From: Actinomadura craniellae
GTDB taxonomy: Bacteria > Actinomycetota > Actinomycetes > Streptosporangiales > Streptosporangiaceae
Direction of reading: 5' to 3'
Length of the DNA stretch: 64,000 bases
Assembly: GCF_003289645.1 (NCBI RefSeq)
Contig: NZ_QLYX01000004.1
Location: 372,001 to 436,000 of the forward strand
Under the pieces are notes generated by a model. It ran no database searches and was not told the origin of the DNA. It worked only from the letters and a program-made list of their open reading frames with translations. How positions within the stretch are numbered: position 1 is the first letter of the stretch; every line of letters starts with the position of its first letter. Both the position numbers and the translations under genes were made by a program. Shown piece by piece: positions 36,801-44,933 of this stretch.

Positions 36801-37910
36801 GGGCACTCGGGGCCGGTGTTCGGGGTGGCGGTCCACTGGATCCAGGACCTGCCGGTGGCCGTCACCGGGGGCGGCGACGGCACGGTGCGGCGCTGGGATC
36901 TGGCCGCCAAGGAACCACTGGGCGAGCCGCTGCGCACCCCCGCACCGGTGTTCGCCGTCACCGTGGCGGCTCCGGGCGGGCGCCCGATCATCGTGGCCGG
37001 CGGCGCGGACGGGGCGGTACGGCTGTGGGACCTCGCCACCGGCGCCCCGGCCGGCCTGCCGCTGCCCGGTCCCCGGCCCGTCATGTCCCTGGCGGCCGGG
37101 CACCTCGACGGGCGTCCCGTCATCGTGGCCGGCGGCGGGGACGGAACCGTGCGCGTCTGGGACCTCGACACCCGCCGGGAGATCGCCCGGCACGCCCCCG
37201 GGCCCGCCTCCGTCCCCGCGGTGGCCCTCGCCGAGGTCGCGGGCCGCTCGGTGGTGGTCGGCGGCGACTACGGGGGGCGGGTCACCCGATCGTCCCCGGG
37301 GCCCGCCCGGCCGGCCCTGCTCGGACCGCTCGGGCCGTCCCTCGCCCTGCTGGCGCACTCCGACGGCGAGGTGGTCGCCCGCGACACCCGGTCGGGAGAG
37401 ATCCGGTACTCGGCGGAACTACCGGCCGGCCGCCGGGTGGTGGAGTGCAGGACCGCCCCGGGCGCCGGGCGCACGGTCCTGCTCGCGAGCGACGGCACCG
37501 GCTGGCTGTGGGAACCGGAGCAGGGCCCGCCCGTTCAGACCGCCGCCTTCGACCGCGCGGAACCACCGGTCCTGGTGCGCGGCGGCGAGATGGTCGTGCA
37601 GGTCGTTCCCGGCGACGGTGGCACGCTGCGCTGGCGCGCCCCCGCCGGGGACCTCACCGCCGATCCCGGCCATCGGCACCAGGGCGCCGTCACCGCCGTC
37701 ACCGCGGCCGCGCCCGGCGGCCGGCCACTGGTGTTCAGCGGAGGCGAGGACGCGACCATCCGGATCTGGGACCCCGCCGACCGCCGGCAACTCGACGCGC
37801 TCCCGCTGCCCGGACCGGTCCGGGCCCTCGCCGTCACCCCCGACGGGCACCTGCTGGCCGACACCGGCACCGAGGTGATCTGCTTCCGCGGCCCGGGCGC
37901 TCCTCGATGA
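33816..37910 (+). CDS. Caspase-STAND ATPase-WD40 protein, probable conflict or cell-death effector
   Basis: A 1364-residue protein of three modules. Residues ~15-225 are a caspase/metacaspase-like peptidase with His83 in VISHGHRG and Cys130 in FLLDLCHAGR. Residues ~310-700 are a STAND NTPase with Walker A GSPGAGKSALL (340-350) and Walker B VLVLDALDEAED (428-439). From ~845 to the end are WD40 repeats (DHTVRIHDL, DGTVRRWDL, DGAVRLWDL, DGTVRVWDL, DATIRIWDP), at least seven blades. By analogy with known STAND proteins, the WD40 part would sense a ligand, the ATPase oligomerise and the caspase cleave targets. The start is GTG with GAGGAGG upstream. A 24-residue duplication lies in the linker near 630-660. 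It overlaps the next gene as ATGA. The fold is secure; the biological role is inferred. Confidence 0.9.
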   Translation: MAEERPAVRRRAASHGVRTFAGGLVELPFVPELVRELTATFEALGFDPAPGGHRDLPSAELGRAVLGGLAAPADVAVVHVISHGHRGRSDGVYLLGADGAVSRENDVESWLKEIEDRADGPPTLFLLDLCHAGRLARLPWQSGGSGRSRVLAACQGDEAAYDGRFTRALINVLRDLRGLAVDPALEHVPLATVAQAVRREVNRLATEADGFGQQVTGSLVDISADSDLPFFPNPAYRAGLPRAELRRGLDPGVLPFLDDLDEGLDARHFIDRAAGTGVLGEFDPARLSARRFIHWMTGVGAPESEPDLIAGCFTGRDRQLQQLSRWINFFDRGTLAVLTGSPGAGKSALLGVLVCAAHPRLHAPTKPLWNRATHLPDPLHPGQLAAIHARRRTLDEVTASIARQLGLPPPGDPARLIAAMRDLPVPPVLVLDALDEAEDGTALMNHLLLPLAADRTERGATARLLVGTRRYPEYAPLLAAAAITDLDDIPTDVLEDDLNRYVLELLRATPLYRPRGAVQGAFAHESAQVLAREREWGGFLVAGLYTRHFVTTHTDPPLDDPAEAERLGAAVPRSLPEVFELDLDAQAGDRPLRPVLTALAFAQGQGMPVSVIARVAGALAGNSLPDPQAQDGQRLPPRSPGTGGNVVRAGSQARDGQRPRPGRPLSGAQVRDALDAGRFYLRRAVDTDGTVLYRLFHQGLADHLAERDDAGAVLPALLAALGPPGARDWSAAEPYLLRHALHHADAAGDPGALLDDPEFLLHADPACHADRPDSWPMLRAHRRAVADAGPAGDPRHHLALRAARAGDVRLAERVANPPGGRPLPWQPRHVWRRPAALPTAAPPTQGVPGHDGPVYALAVGSLDDRPIAVTGGADHTVRIHDLATLQQLGPPLHTARAPVYAVALRLHRGRPIAVTGEADGTVRALDLAARDQMGPAYTVHEGPAYGVACTKAADELFANALIALSVGADSLVRTTQFWNPGFLVPPTVVSPGFQVGHSGPVFGVAVHWIQDLPVAVTGGGDGTVRRWDLAAKEPLGEPLRTPAPVFAVTVAAPGGRPIIVAGGADGAVRLWDLATGAPAGLPLPGPRPVMSLAAGHLDGRPVIVAGGGDGTVRVWDLDTRREIARHAPGPASVPAVALAEVAGRSVVVGGDYGGRVTRSSPGPARPALLGPLGPSLALLAHSDGEVVARDTRSGEIRYSAELPAGRRVVECRTAPGAGRTVLLASDGTGWLWEPEQGPPVQTAAFDRAEPPVLVRGGEMVVQVVPGDGGTLRWRAPAGDLTADPGHRHQGAVTAVTAAAPGGRPLVFSGGEDATIRIWDPADRRQLDALPLPGPVRALAVTPDGHLLADTGTEVICFRGPGAPR

Positions 37911-40069
37911 GCGGGCCTTCCGGCCCCAGGGTCGGTCCGGAGCGCAGGGTCGACCAGATCGTGTTCCGCTCGTCGTTGGAGTCCCTGGGCGGCCCCGGCC
38001 GGGGAGGCATGGGCCCGGTCGCCTCCTCCCTCACCCCGCAGGAGACGTTGGCCTGGTCCATCCGGTTGAGAAGCGGTGACTTCGTCGCGCCGCTGGGCTA
38101 CGGCTCTTCATCCGGTACCGGGCCCGCCCTCGGCGGGTTGCCCACGGGAAACGAGCCCGGCGCCCGGGACATCGTCCTCCGATGCGTGGAAGAACCCGAT
38201 TACTCCGGCCGGCCCTCCTGGCTTCTCCATGTACTGCTGCTGCCCGCGCAGTCGCCCATCGAGTGTTCCGCCGCATGGTTGGCGACAGGACTGGCCGACT
38301 GGTCTGCGTGGGTGCCCCCTGGCGTTCCAGTCCCCGCCGAGTTACTGCCCGCCGTCGACGTCAGGATGCTCCACCAGTTCGCCCAGGACGGGAACGCTCG
38401 TCTCACCGCGAGGCTGCCCGAGTACAGGGAGACGCTGATCCGCTTCGTCGCCGAAGTCCTGGAAGACCCCGACGCGCTGTTCTCCGCCGACCTGAGCTCC
38501 GTGGACGATCCTCTGGTGCTCGTGCACGGCCTGGTCTCGCTGCTCGCCGGAACGGCCGGCCGGGAACCGTGGAGCCTGCTCGTCAACGGTCGGGTGCTGC
38601 ACTCCCCTGACGAACCCCGCCTGCTCGTCTCCACTGAGAGGGAAGGAGCATCTGCGCTTCTCCTGCAGTTGGCCGGGCACGCACGCCGTGAACTGACCGC
38701 ATCCACGGCCGGCCCGGCCGTTCGCGAGGCGGCCCCGGTCATCGTCGCCTTGCTGGAGGGCGGGCGCACTCCGCCGCAGGCACCCCTCTCGTCCAGGCAA
38801 GAGTTCCTGGCTTGGGCGGCCGCGGAGCACCACGAGCCGGCCGGCGGCGAAACGCTTCTTTCCGACAAGCCCGGGGAACGACTCGCCGCCCGTTCCTTCG
38901 CCTCGCATACCGCGCAGGAACTCCGGGAACGGTTCCGCGACGCCACCGATCAGCAGGTGGCCGAGCTCGCCGCCGAGTTCGCCCGCCGTCCCGGGGTCCC
39001 GGAGCTCATCCGCGCCCTCAGGCGTGAAGTCCTCGCCAGGGGCATGGCCGGCGGACCGTCCCCGACCTCCGACATCGCCCGCTCCCTGGGCCCCCCGGAC
39101 GACGACGACATGCGCGCCGCGTTCGACAGGTGGGCGGAGTGGCCCTGGGAGGTACGCGCGCCGGGGACGGCCGGGGTCCTCCGCTCGGCGCTCCCCCTCG
39201 GGCTGCTCCGGGACGACCGGTTCATGGATCGCGTGCTGGCGGGCGGTCCCGCACACGAGATCCTGCGCGCCGTCGAGCAGTGCGCCGACCTGCCGGGCGT
39301 GGTCGGCTCCTGCTTTCTGGCGCTGGGCCGCCGTACCCTTTCCGCCGGGGAGCGGTCGCGCTACCGGGAGGTACTGCTGGCCACCGGTCTGCTCTCCTCG
39401 CTGGACCGGTATCCCCCGGCCGGGTCCGAGTGGCTCGAAACGGCTCTCCGGCTGGGCTACGACCGGCTCCCCGCCGGCGAGATGGACGCCGCCGTCGAGG
39501 AACTGGGCTCGGCCATGGCCGAGCCGCCGTGGCGCACGCTGGCCGATCTCGCCGAGGGCCTGCCGGCCAGGCTGGCGCTGGGACGGGCCGCGTTGCACCA
39601 GGGCGTGCGGTGGAGCGCGTTGCACGGCGCGTTCGACGGCGTTCCCCTCACCGACCTGCTGGCGGCCGCCGCCACCTGCCATCCCGCCGACCTCGCGCTC
39701 GCCGAGTTCCTCCTCGGCGAGATCCGGGCCTCGGCGGACGAAGCAAACAAGGCAAACCGGGAGAACCAGAAGGCCGTCCGGGAGGCGCTGGCCGAGCACG
39801 GACACCTGAGCTGGGTGATCGAGTCCCTGTTCCCCGACGACGTCGAAGCCCAGGTGAAGAAGTACCAGGTGCTGCTACGCGCCGCCCACGGCAACTTCCT
39901 GTTCCCCGACGCCGCCCGCGCGATCCTGCGAGATCCGGTGCCACCCGCGCTGGCCGTCGCGGTGCTCGGTCACTGCCCGTCGGACGTGCTCCCGCAGGCC
40001 ATGAACGCCATCGCACTGGAGTACCTGCGTGCCGCCGGTATCCCCCCGGACCTGCTGAGCTTTCCCTGA
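37907..40069 (+). CDS. Protein of uncertain family coupled to the caspase-STAND gene (GAP1-N-like N-terminus possible)
   Basis: A 720-residue soluble protein with no signal peptide or TM helix. Its ATG overlaps the stop of the caspase gene as ATGA, so stoichiometric translation is likely. The N-terminal ~180 residues (VDQIVFRSSLESLGGPGRGG, then SWLLHVLLLPAQSP) recall the N-terminal domain of GTPase-associated proteins (GAP1-N) known from bacterial conflict operons, but the resemblance is from memory and weak. The rest is helix-rich, with Ala/Leu/Glu-dense repeats and no nucleotide-binding motif. The open frame continues far upstream inside the caspase gene and is only a shadow there. It may be the adaptor or regulator of the caspase protein. 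Confidence 0.72.
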   Translation: MSGPSGPRVGPERRVDQIVFRSSLESLGGPGRGGMGPVASSLTPQETLAWSIRLRSGDFVAPLGYGSSSGTGPALGGLPTGNEPGARDIVLRCVEEPDYSGRPSWLLHVLLLPAQSPIECSAAWLATGLADWSAWVPPGVPVPAELLPAVDVRMLHQFAQDGNARLTARLPEYRETLIRFVAEVLEDPDALFSADLSSVDDPLVLVHGLVSLLAGTAGREPWSLLVNGRVLHSPDEPRLLVSTEREGASALLLQLAGHARRELTASTAGPAVREAAPVIVALLEGGRTPPQAPLSSRQEFLAWAAAEHHEPAGGETLLSDKPGERLAARSFASHTAQELRERFRDATDQQVAELAAEFARRPGVPELIRALRREVLARGMAGGPSPTSDIARSLGPPDDDDMRAAFDRWAEWPWEVRAPGTAGVLRSALPLGLLRDDRFMDRVLAGGPAHEILRAVEQCADLPGVVGSCFLALGRRTLSAGERSRYREVLLATGLLSSLDRYPPAGSEWLETALRLGYDRLPAGEMDAAVEELGSAMAEPPWRTLADLAEGLPARLALGRAALHQGVRWSALHGAFDGVPLTDLLAAAATCHPADLALAEFLLGEIRASADEANKANRENQKAVREALAEHGHLSWVIESLFPDDVEAQVKKYQVLLRAAHGNFLFPDAARAILRDPVPPALAVAVLGHCPSDVLPQAMNAIALEYLRAAGIPPDLLSFP

Positions 40070-40076
40070 GCGTGTT

Positions 40077-40754
40077 TCACCAGGCGACGAGTTCGAACCA
40101 GACGCTCTTGCCGGTGGGGATGCGGTGGACGCCGTGGCCGTCGGCGAGGTGCGCGACGATGAACAGGCCCCGGCCGGACTCGCCGTACGCGTCCCCGACG
40201 ACCCGGCCGGGCGGCAGGACGGGGCTGCCGTCCCGCACCTCGACGCGCAGCCGGTCGCCGCGCCGGTCCAGGACCATCACGATGGGTGGCTCGCCACCGT
40301 TCTCGCGGCCCCGCACCGTGAGGGCGCGGGTGGCGGGGATCTCCCAGCGGCGCTCGTCGGCCGGCTCGTCGAGGACCGCCGCCGGAAGGGGACCGTCCGG
40401 CAGCGCGCGTTCCGCCCACAGGGCCGGCCCGGGGTCGCCGCCCGGGAACGCCTGCTTCGACTCCACCAGCGGCGCGCCGCCGTAGTCGGCGCCCTCGCAG
40501 GGGCAGGGCCCGACCGGGACGGGTTCCTCGCGGCCGGCGGGCGGGTGGGAGACGCACCCGTCCGGTGGTGCGGCGTGCCGGTGGGCGTTGGTGACGATCT
40601 CGCTGACGCAAACTTCCAGCCGTTCGATCACGTCCTCGGGCACGCCCCAGTCCCTGGCGGTCAGGACGGCGTCGCGCCGGGCGACGGACGCCGCCTGCGG
40701 GCGGTTGCGCAGTCGGACGCGCTTGAGCGGCATGGAGGGCGCCTCGATCGACAC
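40077..40754 (-). CDS. RsbW-like histidine-kinase-type ATPase (anti-sigma regulatory fold) with a large insertion
   Basis: A 225-residue GHKL ATPase of the HATPase_c_2 class. The N box is SEIVTNAHRHA (51-61), the G1 box VEVRDGSPVLP (171-181) and the G2 box GESGRGLFIVAH (191-202). The stretch between N and G1 is ~110 residues rather than the usual 30-40; it contains a Pro/Gly/Cys-rich segment (CPCEGADYGG). Such proteins are anti-sigma factors/kinases or phosphatase partners. It faces the caspase operon tail to tail (7-base gap). No sigma factor or anti-anti-sigma gene is adjacent, so its partner is unknown. Confidence 0.85.
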   Translation of the reverse strand: MSIEAPSMPLKRVRLRNRPQAASVARRDAVLTARDWGVPEDVIERLEVCVSEIVTNAHRHAAPPDGCVSHPPAGREEPVPVGPCPCEGADYGGAPLVESKQAFPGGDPGPALWAERALPDGPLPAAVLDEPADERRWEIPATRALTVRGRENGGEPPIVMVLDRRGDRLRVEVRDGSPVLPPGRVVGDAYGESGRGLFIVAHLADGHGVHRIPTGKSVWFELVAW

Positions 40755-40934
40755 TCTGTAACTCTCCTCGGGCCGGCAGGGGGCTCGGTAGTTCGTCTTC
40801 CCTGCTCAGCGGGTCGTCACACGGCCACTCACCGCATGTGGAGAACGTCGGAAACGTACCCGTCAATCACCGACACGAAGGGAGGAGGTCAAAGGGGGAA
40901 AGATCTGCGGCCAACACCAGGCAAGTCCGGACGG

Positions 40935-41660
40935 TCAAACGCGCCTGGTGGAGAGAACCGCAATGCGTTCGGTGAGGGCTATCCAGGCCATCCGGCGACC
41001 CTCGACCGGCGGGCCGGGCGCCAGCAGCGCGGCGATGTCGCGGAGGACGTCGGGATGCCGCTGGACGAAGCACCACAGCTCCCGGGGCACCCGGCGGCCC
41101 GCCACGACCAGGTCGCGGGCGCGGGCGGCCAACTCCCGGGCCAGTAAGGGGTCGTCGCGCCGCTCCAGGCCCTGGACGGCCGACAGCGGCACCCCGGCCC
41201 GGACGCAGGCCAGGACGGCCCGGCGGTACGCGGCGCCGTCCAGCGCGTCCACGGCGCCGAGCGCCACGGGCGCCAGCGCGGGGTCGCCGAGGGCGGCCGC
41301 GACCAGGTCCGCGCCGATTCCCGCCAGCACGGTGCGGGCGTCGCCCTCCGCCGTGCGGTCGATCAGGTGGGGCAGCGCCTTGAGGATCGCCCGGCGTTCG
41401 GCGGTCCCGCCGCGCAGGTACAGCTCGGCCGGCCGCAGCCGGTCGGTGGGAAGCGCGCACAGCAGGACCGTCCGGGCGGCCTCGTCGGCCGTCCAGCCGG
41501 GAGGTCCGGCCAGCGGGGCCCGGCCGCAGTTGAGCCCGGTCGCCGGGAACAGCTCGGTGATCGCTCCGGGGTCGAGGGACAGGAAGGTCAGCGCCTCGTC
41601 GAGCCAGCGCCGGCCGCCGTCCGCCAGCGCCCCGTCCAGGGCCTCGTACAGCTCGTCCAT
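40935..41660 (-). CDS. EboA-domain protein
   Basis: A 241-residue helical protein that matches EboA across its length: RRWLDEALTFLSLDPGAITE, LFPATGLNCGR, ADEAARTVLLCALP, ALDGAAYRRAVLACVRAGVP and RELAARARDLVVAGR. In other bacteria eboA belongs to an ebo operon (eboABCDEF) linked to export or prenylation of small metabolites. Here it stands alone, between the ATPase gene and clpC. The ATG at 41660 fits the family start better than the frame's upstream extension. About 180 bases upstream of the ATPase start contain nothing recognisable. Confidence 0.78.
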   Translation of the reverse strand: MDELYEALDGALADGGRRWLDEALTFLSLDPGAITELFPATGLNCGRAPLAGPPGWTADEAARTVLLCALPTDRLRPAELYLRGGTAERRAILKALPHLIDRTAEGDARTVLAGIGADLVAAALGDPALAPVALGAVDALDGAAYRRAVLACVRAGVPLSAVQGLERRDDPLLARELAARARDLVVAGRRVPRELWCFVQRHPDVLRDIAALLAPGPPVEGRRMAWIALTERIAVLSTRRV

Positions 41661-41719
41661 GCCGCCAGGATGCCCCGTGGACCGGCCCGCGCGCATGAAC
41701 CCTGGCGGTCCCGGAAACG

Positions 41720-41758
41720 CGAGGACCCGCACCGGTGGAAATCCGGTGCGGGTCCTCG
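41720..41758 (-). terminator. Terminator hairpin downstream of clpC
   Basis: Perfect 16-base arms (41720-41735 and 41743-41758, CGAGGACCCGCACCGG on one side) with a 7-base loop, 22 bases after the clpC stop. Confidence 0.8.
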
Positions 41759-41779
41759 GTCGTGCTCCGTACGGGCCCG

Positions 41780-44290
41780 TCAGTCCTTGTTGAACTTGAC
41801 GGCGCCCTCGACCGGAAGGGCGTCGGGGACGGTGGACGGCTTGGGCTCACCGGTGAAGGTGAACTTGGCCGTCTCGCCGGTGCCCTCGACTCCGACGATG
41901 ACGATCTGGCCGGCCCGCAGCTCGCTGTAGAGGATCTTCTCGGACAGGTTGTCCTCGATCTCCCGCTGGATCGTCCGGCGCAGCGGCCGGGCGCCGAGCA
42001 CCGGGTCGTAGCCGCGCTCGGCCAGCAGGTCCTTGGCCTCCTGGCGGAGCTCGAGGCCCATGTCGCGGTCGCGCAGCCGCTCGTCGACGCGGGCGATCAT
42101 CAGGTCGACGATCTGGATGATCTCCTTGGGGGTGAGCTGGTGGAAGACGACGGTGTCGTCGACGCGGTTGAGGAACTCGGGCCGGAAGTGCTGCTTGAGC
42201 TCTTCCTGGACCTTGGCCTTCATCCGGTCATAGTCACCCTGGGTGTCGTTCTGCCGGGCGAAGCCCAGCGACAGGCCCTTGGAGATGTCCCGGGTGCCCA
42301 GGTTCGTGGTCATGATGATGACGGTGTTCTTGAAGTCGACCACCCGGCCCTGGGCGTCGGTCAGCCGACCGTCTTCCAGGATCTGCAGCAGCGAGTTGAA
42401 GATGTCCGGGTGCGCCTTCTCGATCTCGTCGAACAGCACCACCGAGAAAGGCTTACGGCGCACCTTCTCGGTCAGCTGCCCGCCTTCTTCGTAGCCGACG
42501 TATCCGGGCGGGGAACCGAACAGCCGCGAGACGGTGTGCTTCTCCATGAACTCGCTCATGTCGAGTTGGATCAGCGCGTCCTCGTCACCGAACAGGAACT
42601 CCGCCAGCGTCTTGGACAGTTCGGTCTTTCCGACACCGGACGGGCCGGCAAAGATGAACGAACCACCGGGCCGCTTGGGGTCCTTCAACCCGGCGCGGGT
42701 GCGCCGAATGGACTGCGACAGCGCCTTGATGGCGTCTTCCTGACCGATGACCCGCTTGTGGAGCTCGTCCTCCATACGGAGCAGACGCGTGGTCTCCTCC
42801 TCGGTCAGCTTGAAGACCGGAATGCCGGTGGCCGTCGCCAGAACCTCGGCGATCAGCTCTTCGGTGACCTCGGCGACGACATCCATGTCGCCGGCCTTCC
42901 ATTCCTTCTCCCGCTGCGCCTTCTGGGCCAGCAGCTGCTTTTCCTTGTCGCGCAGCGCGGCGGCCTTCTCGAAGTCCTGCGCGTCGATCGCGGACTCCTT
43001 TTCACGCCGCACGTCGGCGATGCGCTCGTCGTACTCGCGCAGGTCCGGCGGCGCGGTCATCCGGCGGATGCGCATCCGGGAACCGGCCTCGTCGATCAGG
43101 TCGATCGCCTTGTCCGGCAGGAACCGGTCGCTGATGTACCGGTCGGCCAGCTGCGCCGCGGCCACCAGCGCGCCGTCGGTGATCGAGACCCGGTGGTGCG
43201 CCTCGTACCGGTCGCGCAGGCCCTTGAGGATCTCGATGGTGTGCGACAGCGACGGCTCGGCCACCTGGATCGGCTGGAAGCGGCGCTCCAGCGCGGCGTC
43301 CTTCTCCAGGTGCTTGCGGTACTCGTCGAGCGTGGTCGCGCCGATGGTCTGCAGCTCGCCGCGGGCCAGCATCGGCTTGAGGATGCTGGCGGCGTCGATC
43401 GCGCCCTCGGCGGCGCCCGCTCCGACCAGCGTGTGCAGCTCGTCGATGAACAGGATGATGTCGCCGCGGGTGCGGATCTCCTTGAGGACCTTCTTCAGCC
43501 GTTCCTCGAAGTCACCGCGGTACCGGGAACCGGCGACCAGCGCGCCCAGGTCGAGGGTGTACAGCTGCTTGTCCTTGAGCGTCTCGGGCACCTCGCCCTT
43601 GACGATCTTCTGGGACAGCCCCTCCACCACGGCGGTTTTACCGACGCCGGGCTCTCCGACCAGCACCGGGTTGTTCTTGGTCCGCCGCGACAGGACCTGC
43701 ATGACCCGCTCGATCTCCTTGTCCCGGCCGATGACCGGGTCGAGCTTGCCTTCGCGGGCGGCCTGGGTCAGGTTGCGGCCGAACTGGTCGAGCACGAGGG
43801 ACGTGGAGGGAGCGGACTCCGACGGCCCACCCGACGCGGCCGGCTCCTTGCCCTGGTAACCGTGGAGCAACTGGATGACCTGCTGGCGGACCCGGTTCAG
43901 GTCGGCGCCCAACTTCACCAACACCTGGGCGGCCACGCCCTCGCCCTCACGGATCAACCCCAGGAGGATGTGCTCGGTGCCGATGTAGTTGTGGCCGAGC
44001 TGCAGCGCCTCACGCAGCGACAGCTCCAGCACCTTCTTGGCCCGGGGAGTGAACGGGATGTGTCCCGAGGGCGCCTGCTGCCCCTGACCAATGATCTCTT
44101 CGACCTGCTGACGCACGGCCTCCAGGCTGATACCCAGACTCTCCAACGCCTTGGCCGCGACACCTTCACCCTCGTGGATCAGACCCAGGAGGATGTGCTC
44201 GGTGCCGATGTAGTTGTGGTTGAGCATCCTGGCCTCTTCCTGGGCCAGGACGACAACGCGCCGCGCGCGGTCGGTAAACCTCTCGAACAT
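41780..44290 (-). CDS. clpC: ATP-dependent Clp protease ATP-binding subunit ClpC
   Basis: An 836-residue class I Hsp100 unfoldase. It starts [20 protein letters not shown], with a double Clp N-domain (two [13 protein letters not shown] repeats). AAA-1 has [13 protein letters not shown], the middle domain has a UVR-like coiled coil ([18 protein letters not shown]), and AAA-2 has [13 protein letters not shown]. It delivers substrates to ClpP. GAGGAG lies seven bases upstream of the chosen ATG, so an in-frame GTG at 44305 is rejected. Two ClgR-like boxes lie 174-265 bases upstream. Confidence 0.97.
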   Translation of the reverse strand: MFERFTDRARRVVVLAQEEARMLNHNYIGTEHILLGLIHEGEGVAAKALESLGISLEAVRQQVEEIIGQGQQAPSGHIPFTPRAKKVLELSLREALQLGHNYIGTEHILLGLIREGEGVAAQVLVKLGADLNRVRQQVIQLLHGYQGKEPAASGGPSESAPSTSLVLDQFGRNLTQAAREGKLDPVIGRDKEIERVMQVLSRRTKNNPVLVGEPGVGKTAVVEGLSQKIVKGEVPETLKDKQLYTLDLGALVAGSRYRGDFEERLKKVLKEIRTRGDIILFIDELHTLVGAGAAEGAIDAASILKPMLARGELQTIGATTLDEYRKHLEKDAALERRFQPIQVAEPSLSHTIEILKGLRDRYEAHHRVSITDGALVAAAQLADRYISDRFLPDKAIDLIDEAGSRMRIRRMTAPPDLREYDERIADVRREKESAIDAQDFEKAAALRDKEKQLLAQKAQREKEWKAGDMDVVAEVTEELIAEVLATATGIPVFKLTEEETTRLLRMEDELHKRVIGQEDAIKALSQSIRRTRAGLKDPKRPGGSFIFAGPSGVGKTELSKTLAEFLFGDEDALIQLDMSEFMEKHTVSRLFGSPPGYVGYEEGGQLTEKVRRKPFSVVLFDEIEKAHPDIFNSLLQILEDGRLTDAQGRVVDFKNTVIIMTTNLGTRDISKGLSLGFARQNDTQGDYDRMKAKVQEELKQHFRPEFLNRVDDTVVFHQLTPKEIIQIVDLMIARVDERLRDRDMGLELRQEAKDLLAERGYDPVLGARPLRRTIQREIEDNLSEKILYSELRAGQIVIVGVEGTGETAKFTFTGEPKPSTVPDALPVEGAVKFNKD

Positions 44291-44463
44291 CTCGTCGCTC
44301 CTCACAGAGCGGTTGGGCAGGAACCGGTATGTCCGGGCCTGTCCTTCCGCATGCTAGCCCGCCCCGAGGAGGCCGCCCGGTGCACTCCCACCAGGAGACG
44401 TTCCCCAGCTATGCGCTGTTCATCCTCATCCAACTACCGCCTTGGGGTGGCATGTTCCCGCTA

Positions 44464-44477
44464 CGCCCCAAGCGAAC
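44464..44477 (-). promoter_or_regulatory. ClgR-like box 1 upstream of clpC
   Basis: On the minus strand reads GTTCGC-TTGGG-GCG, followed by TAGCG. It fits the actinobacterial ClgR consensus GTTCGC-N5-GCG. 174 bases upstream of the clpC ATG. In Streptomyces, Mycobacterium and Corynebacterium, ClgR activates clp genes. Confidence 0.72.
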
Positions 44478-44541
44478 GGGGCCTTTTCGCAGCTTGCCGT
44501 ACCCGAGCCCACCACGTCCGAGCGCCCTCGAATGCGCGCTA

Positions 44542-44555
44542 CGCCAGAAGCGAAC
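44542..44555 (-). promoter_or_regulatory. ClgR-like box 2 upstream of clpC
   Basis: Second copy: GTTCGC-TTCTG-GCG, again followed by TAGCG, so 19-base similarity to box 1 extends beyond the consensus. 78 bases further upstream and abutting the lsr2 terminator hairpin. The 313-base gap 44291-44603 otherwise holds only the terminator. Confidence 0.7.
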
Positions 44556-44587
44556 GGCCCGTCACCCCCTCGACGGGTGACGGGCCG
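44555..44587 (-). terminator. Terminator hairpin downstream of lsr2
   Basis: Perfect 13-base arms (CGGCCCGTCACCC / GGGTGACGGGCCG) with a 7-base loop, ending 16 bases after the lsr2 stop codon. Confidence 0.85.
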
Positions 44588-44603
44588 CGCGGACGGCGCG
44601 CAA

Positions 44604-44933
44604 TCAGCGGCCCCCGGAAGCCTCGAACTCTTCGACGATCGAGGCCGGAATGCGGCCGCGCTCATTGACCTTCTTACCCCGTGCCTTCGCCCACGCCCGG
44701 ATCTCGGCGCTGCGCTCACGGCTGGACGCGCCCCGAGGACGACGACGCCCCCGAGCGGCTCCTGCCTTGCGCGCGTGCTCCACGAACGGCTGCAGCGATT
44801 CCCGCAGCTTCTTCGCGTTGGCATCGCTGAGATCGATCTCATAGGTGGCGCCATCGAGCGAGAACGCTACGGTCTCGGCCGCCTCGCCACCGTCGAGGTC
44901 GTCGACGAGAAGCACCTGAACCTTCTGTGCCAT
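44604..44933 (-). CDS. lsr2: Lsr2 family nucleoid-associated protein
   Basis: A 109-residue xenogeneic silencer analogous to H-NS. The N-terminal dimerisation beta-sheet starts MAQKVQVLLVDDLDG, then a helix (FVEHARKAG). The C-terminal DNA-binding domain has SAEIRAWAKARGKKVNERGR and the minor-groove RGR motif. The ATG at 44933 is selected from the family start and AAAGGT upstream; an in-frame ATG at 45014 would add an unlike leader. It binds AT-rich acquired DNA and can repress accessory clusters. Confidence 0.96.
   Translation of the reverse strand: MAQKVQVLLVDDLDGGEAAETVAFSLDGATYEIDLSDANAKKLRESLQPFVEHARKAGAARGRRRPRGASSRERSAEIRAWAKARGKKVNERGRIPASIVEEFEASGGR

Noticed and set aside
35420-37906. 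Upstream extension of the 720-residue gene into the caspase gene
   Set aside because: It is the second frame of a recognised coding region; composition is Arg/Pro-rich, and an ATGA start exists at 37907.
40080-40100. tRNA-like GTTCGAACC motif
   Set aside because: It lies inside the coding sequence of the RsbW-like ATPase and has no cloverleaf context.
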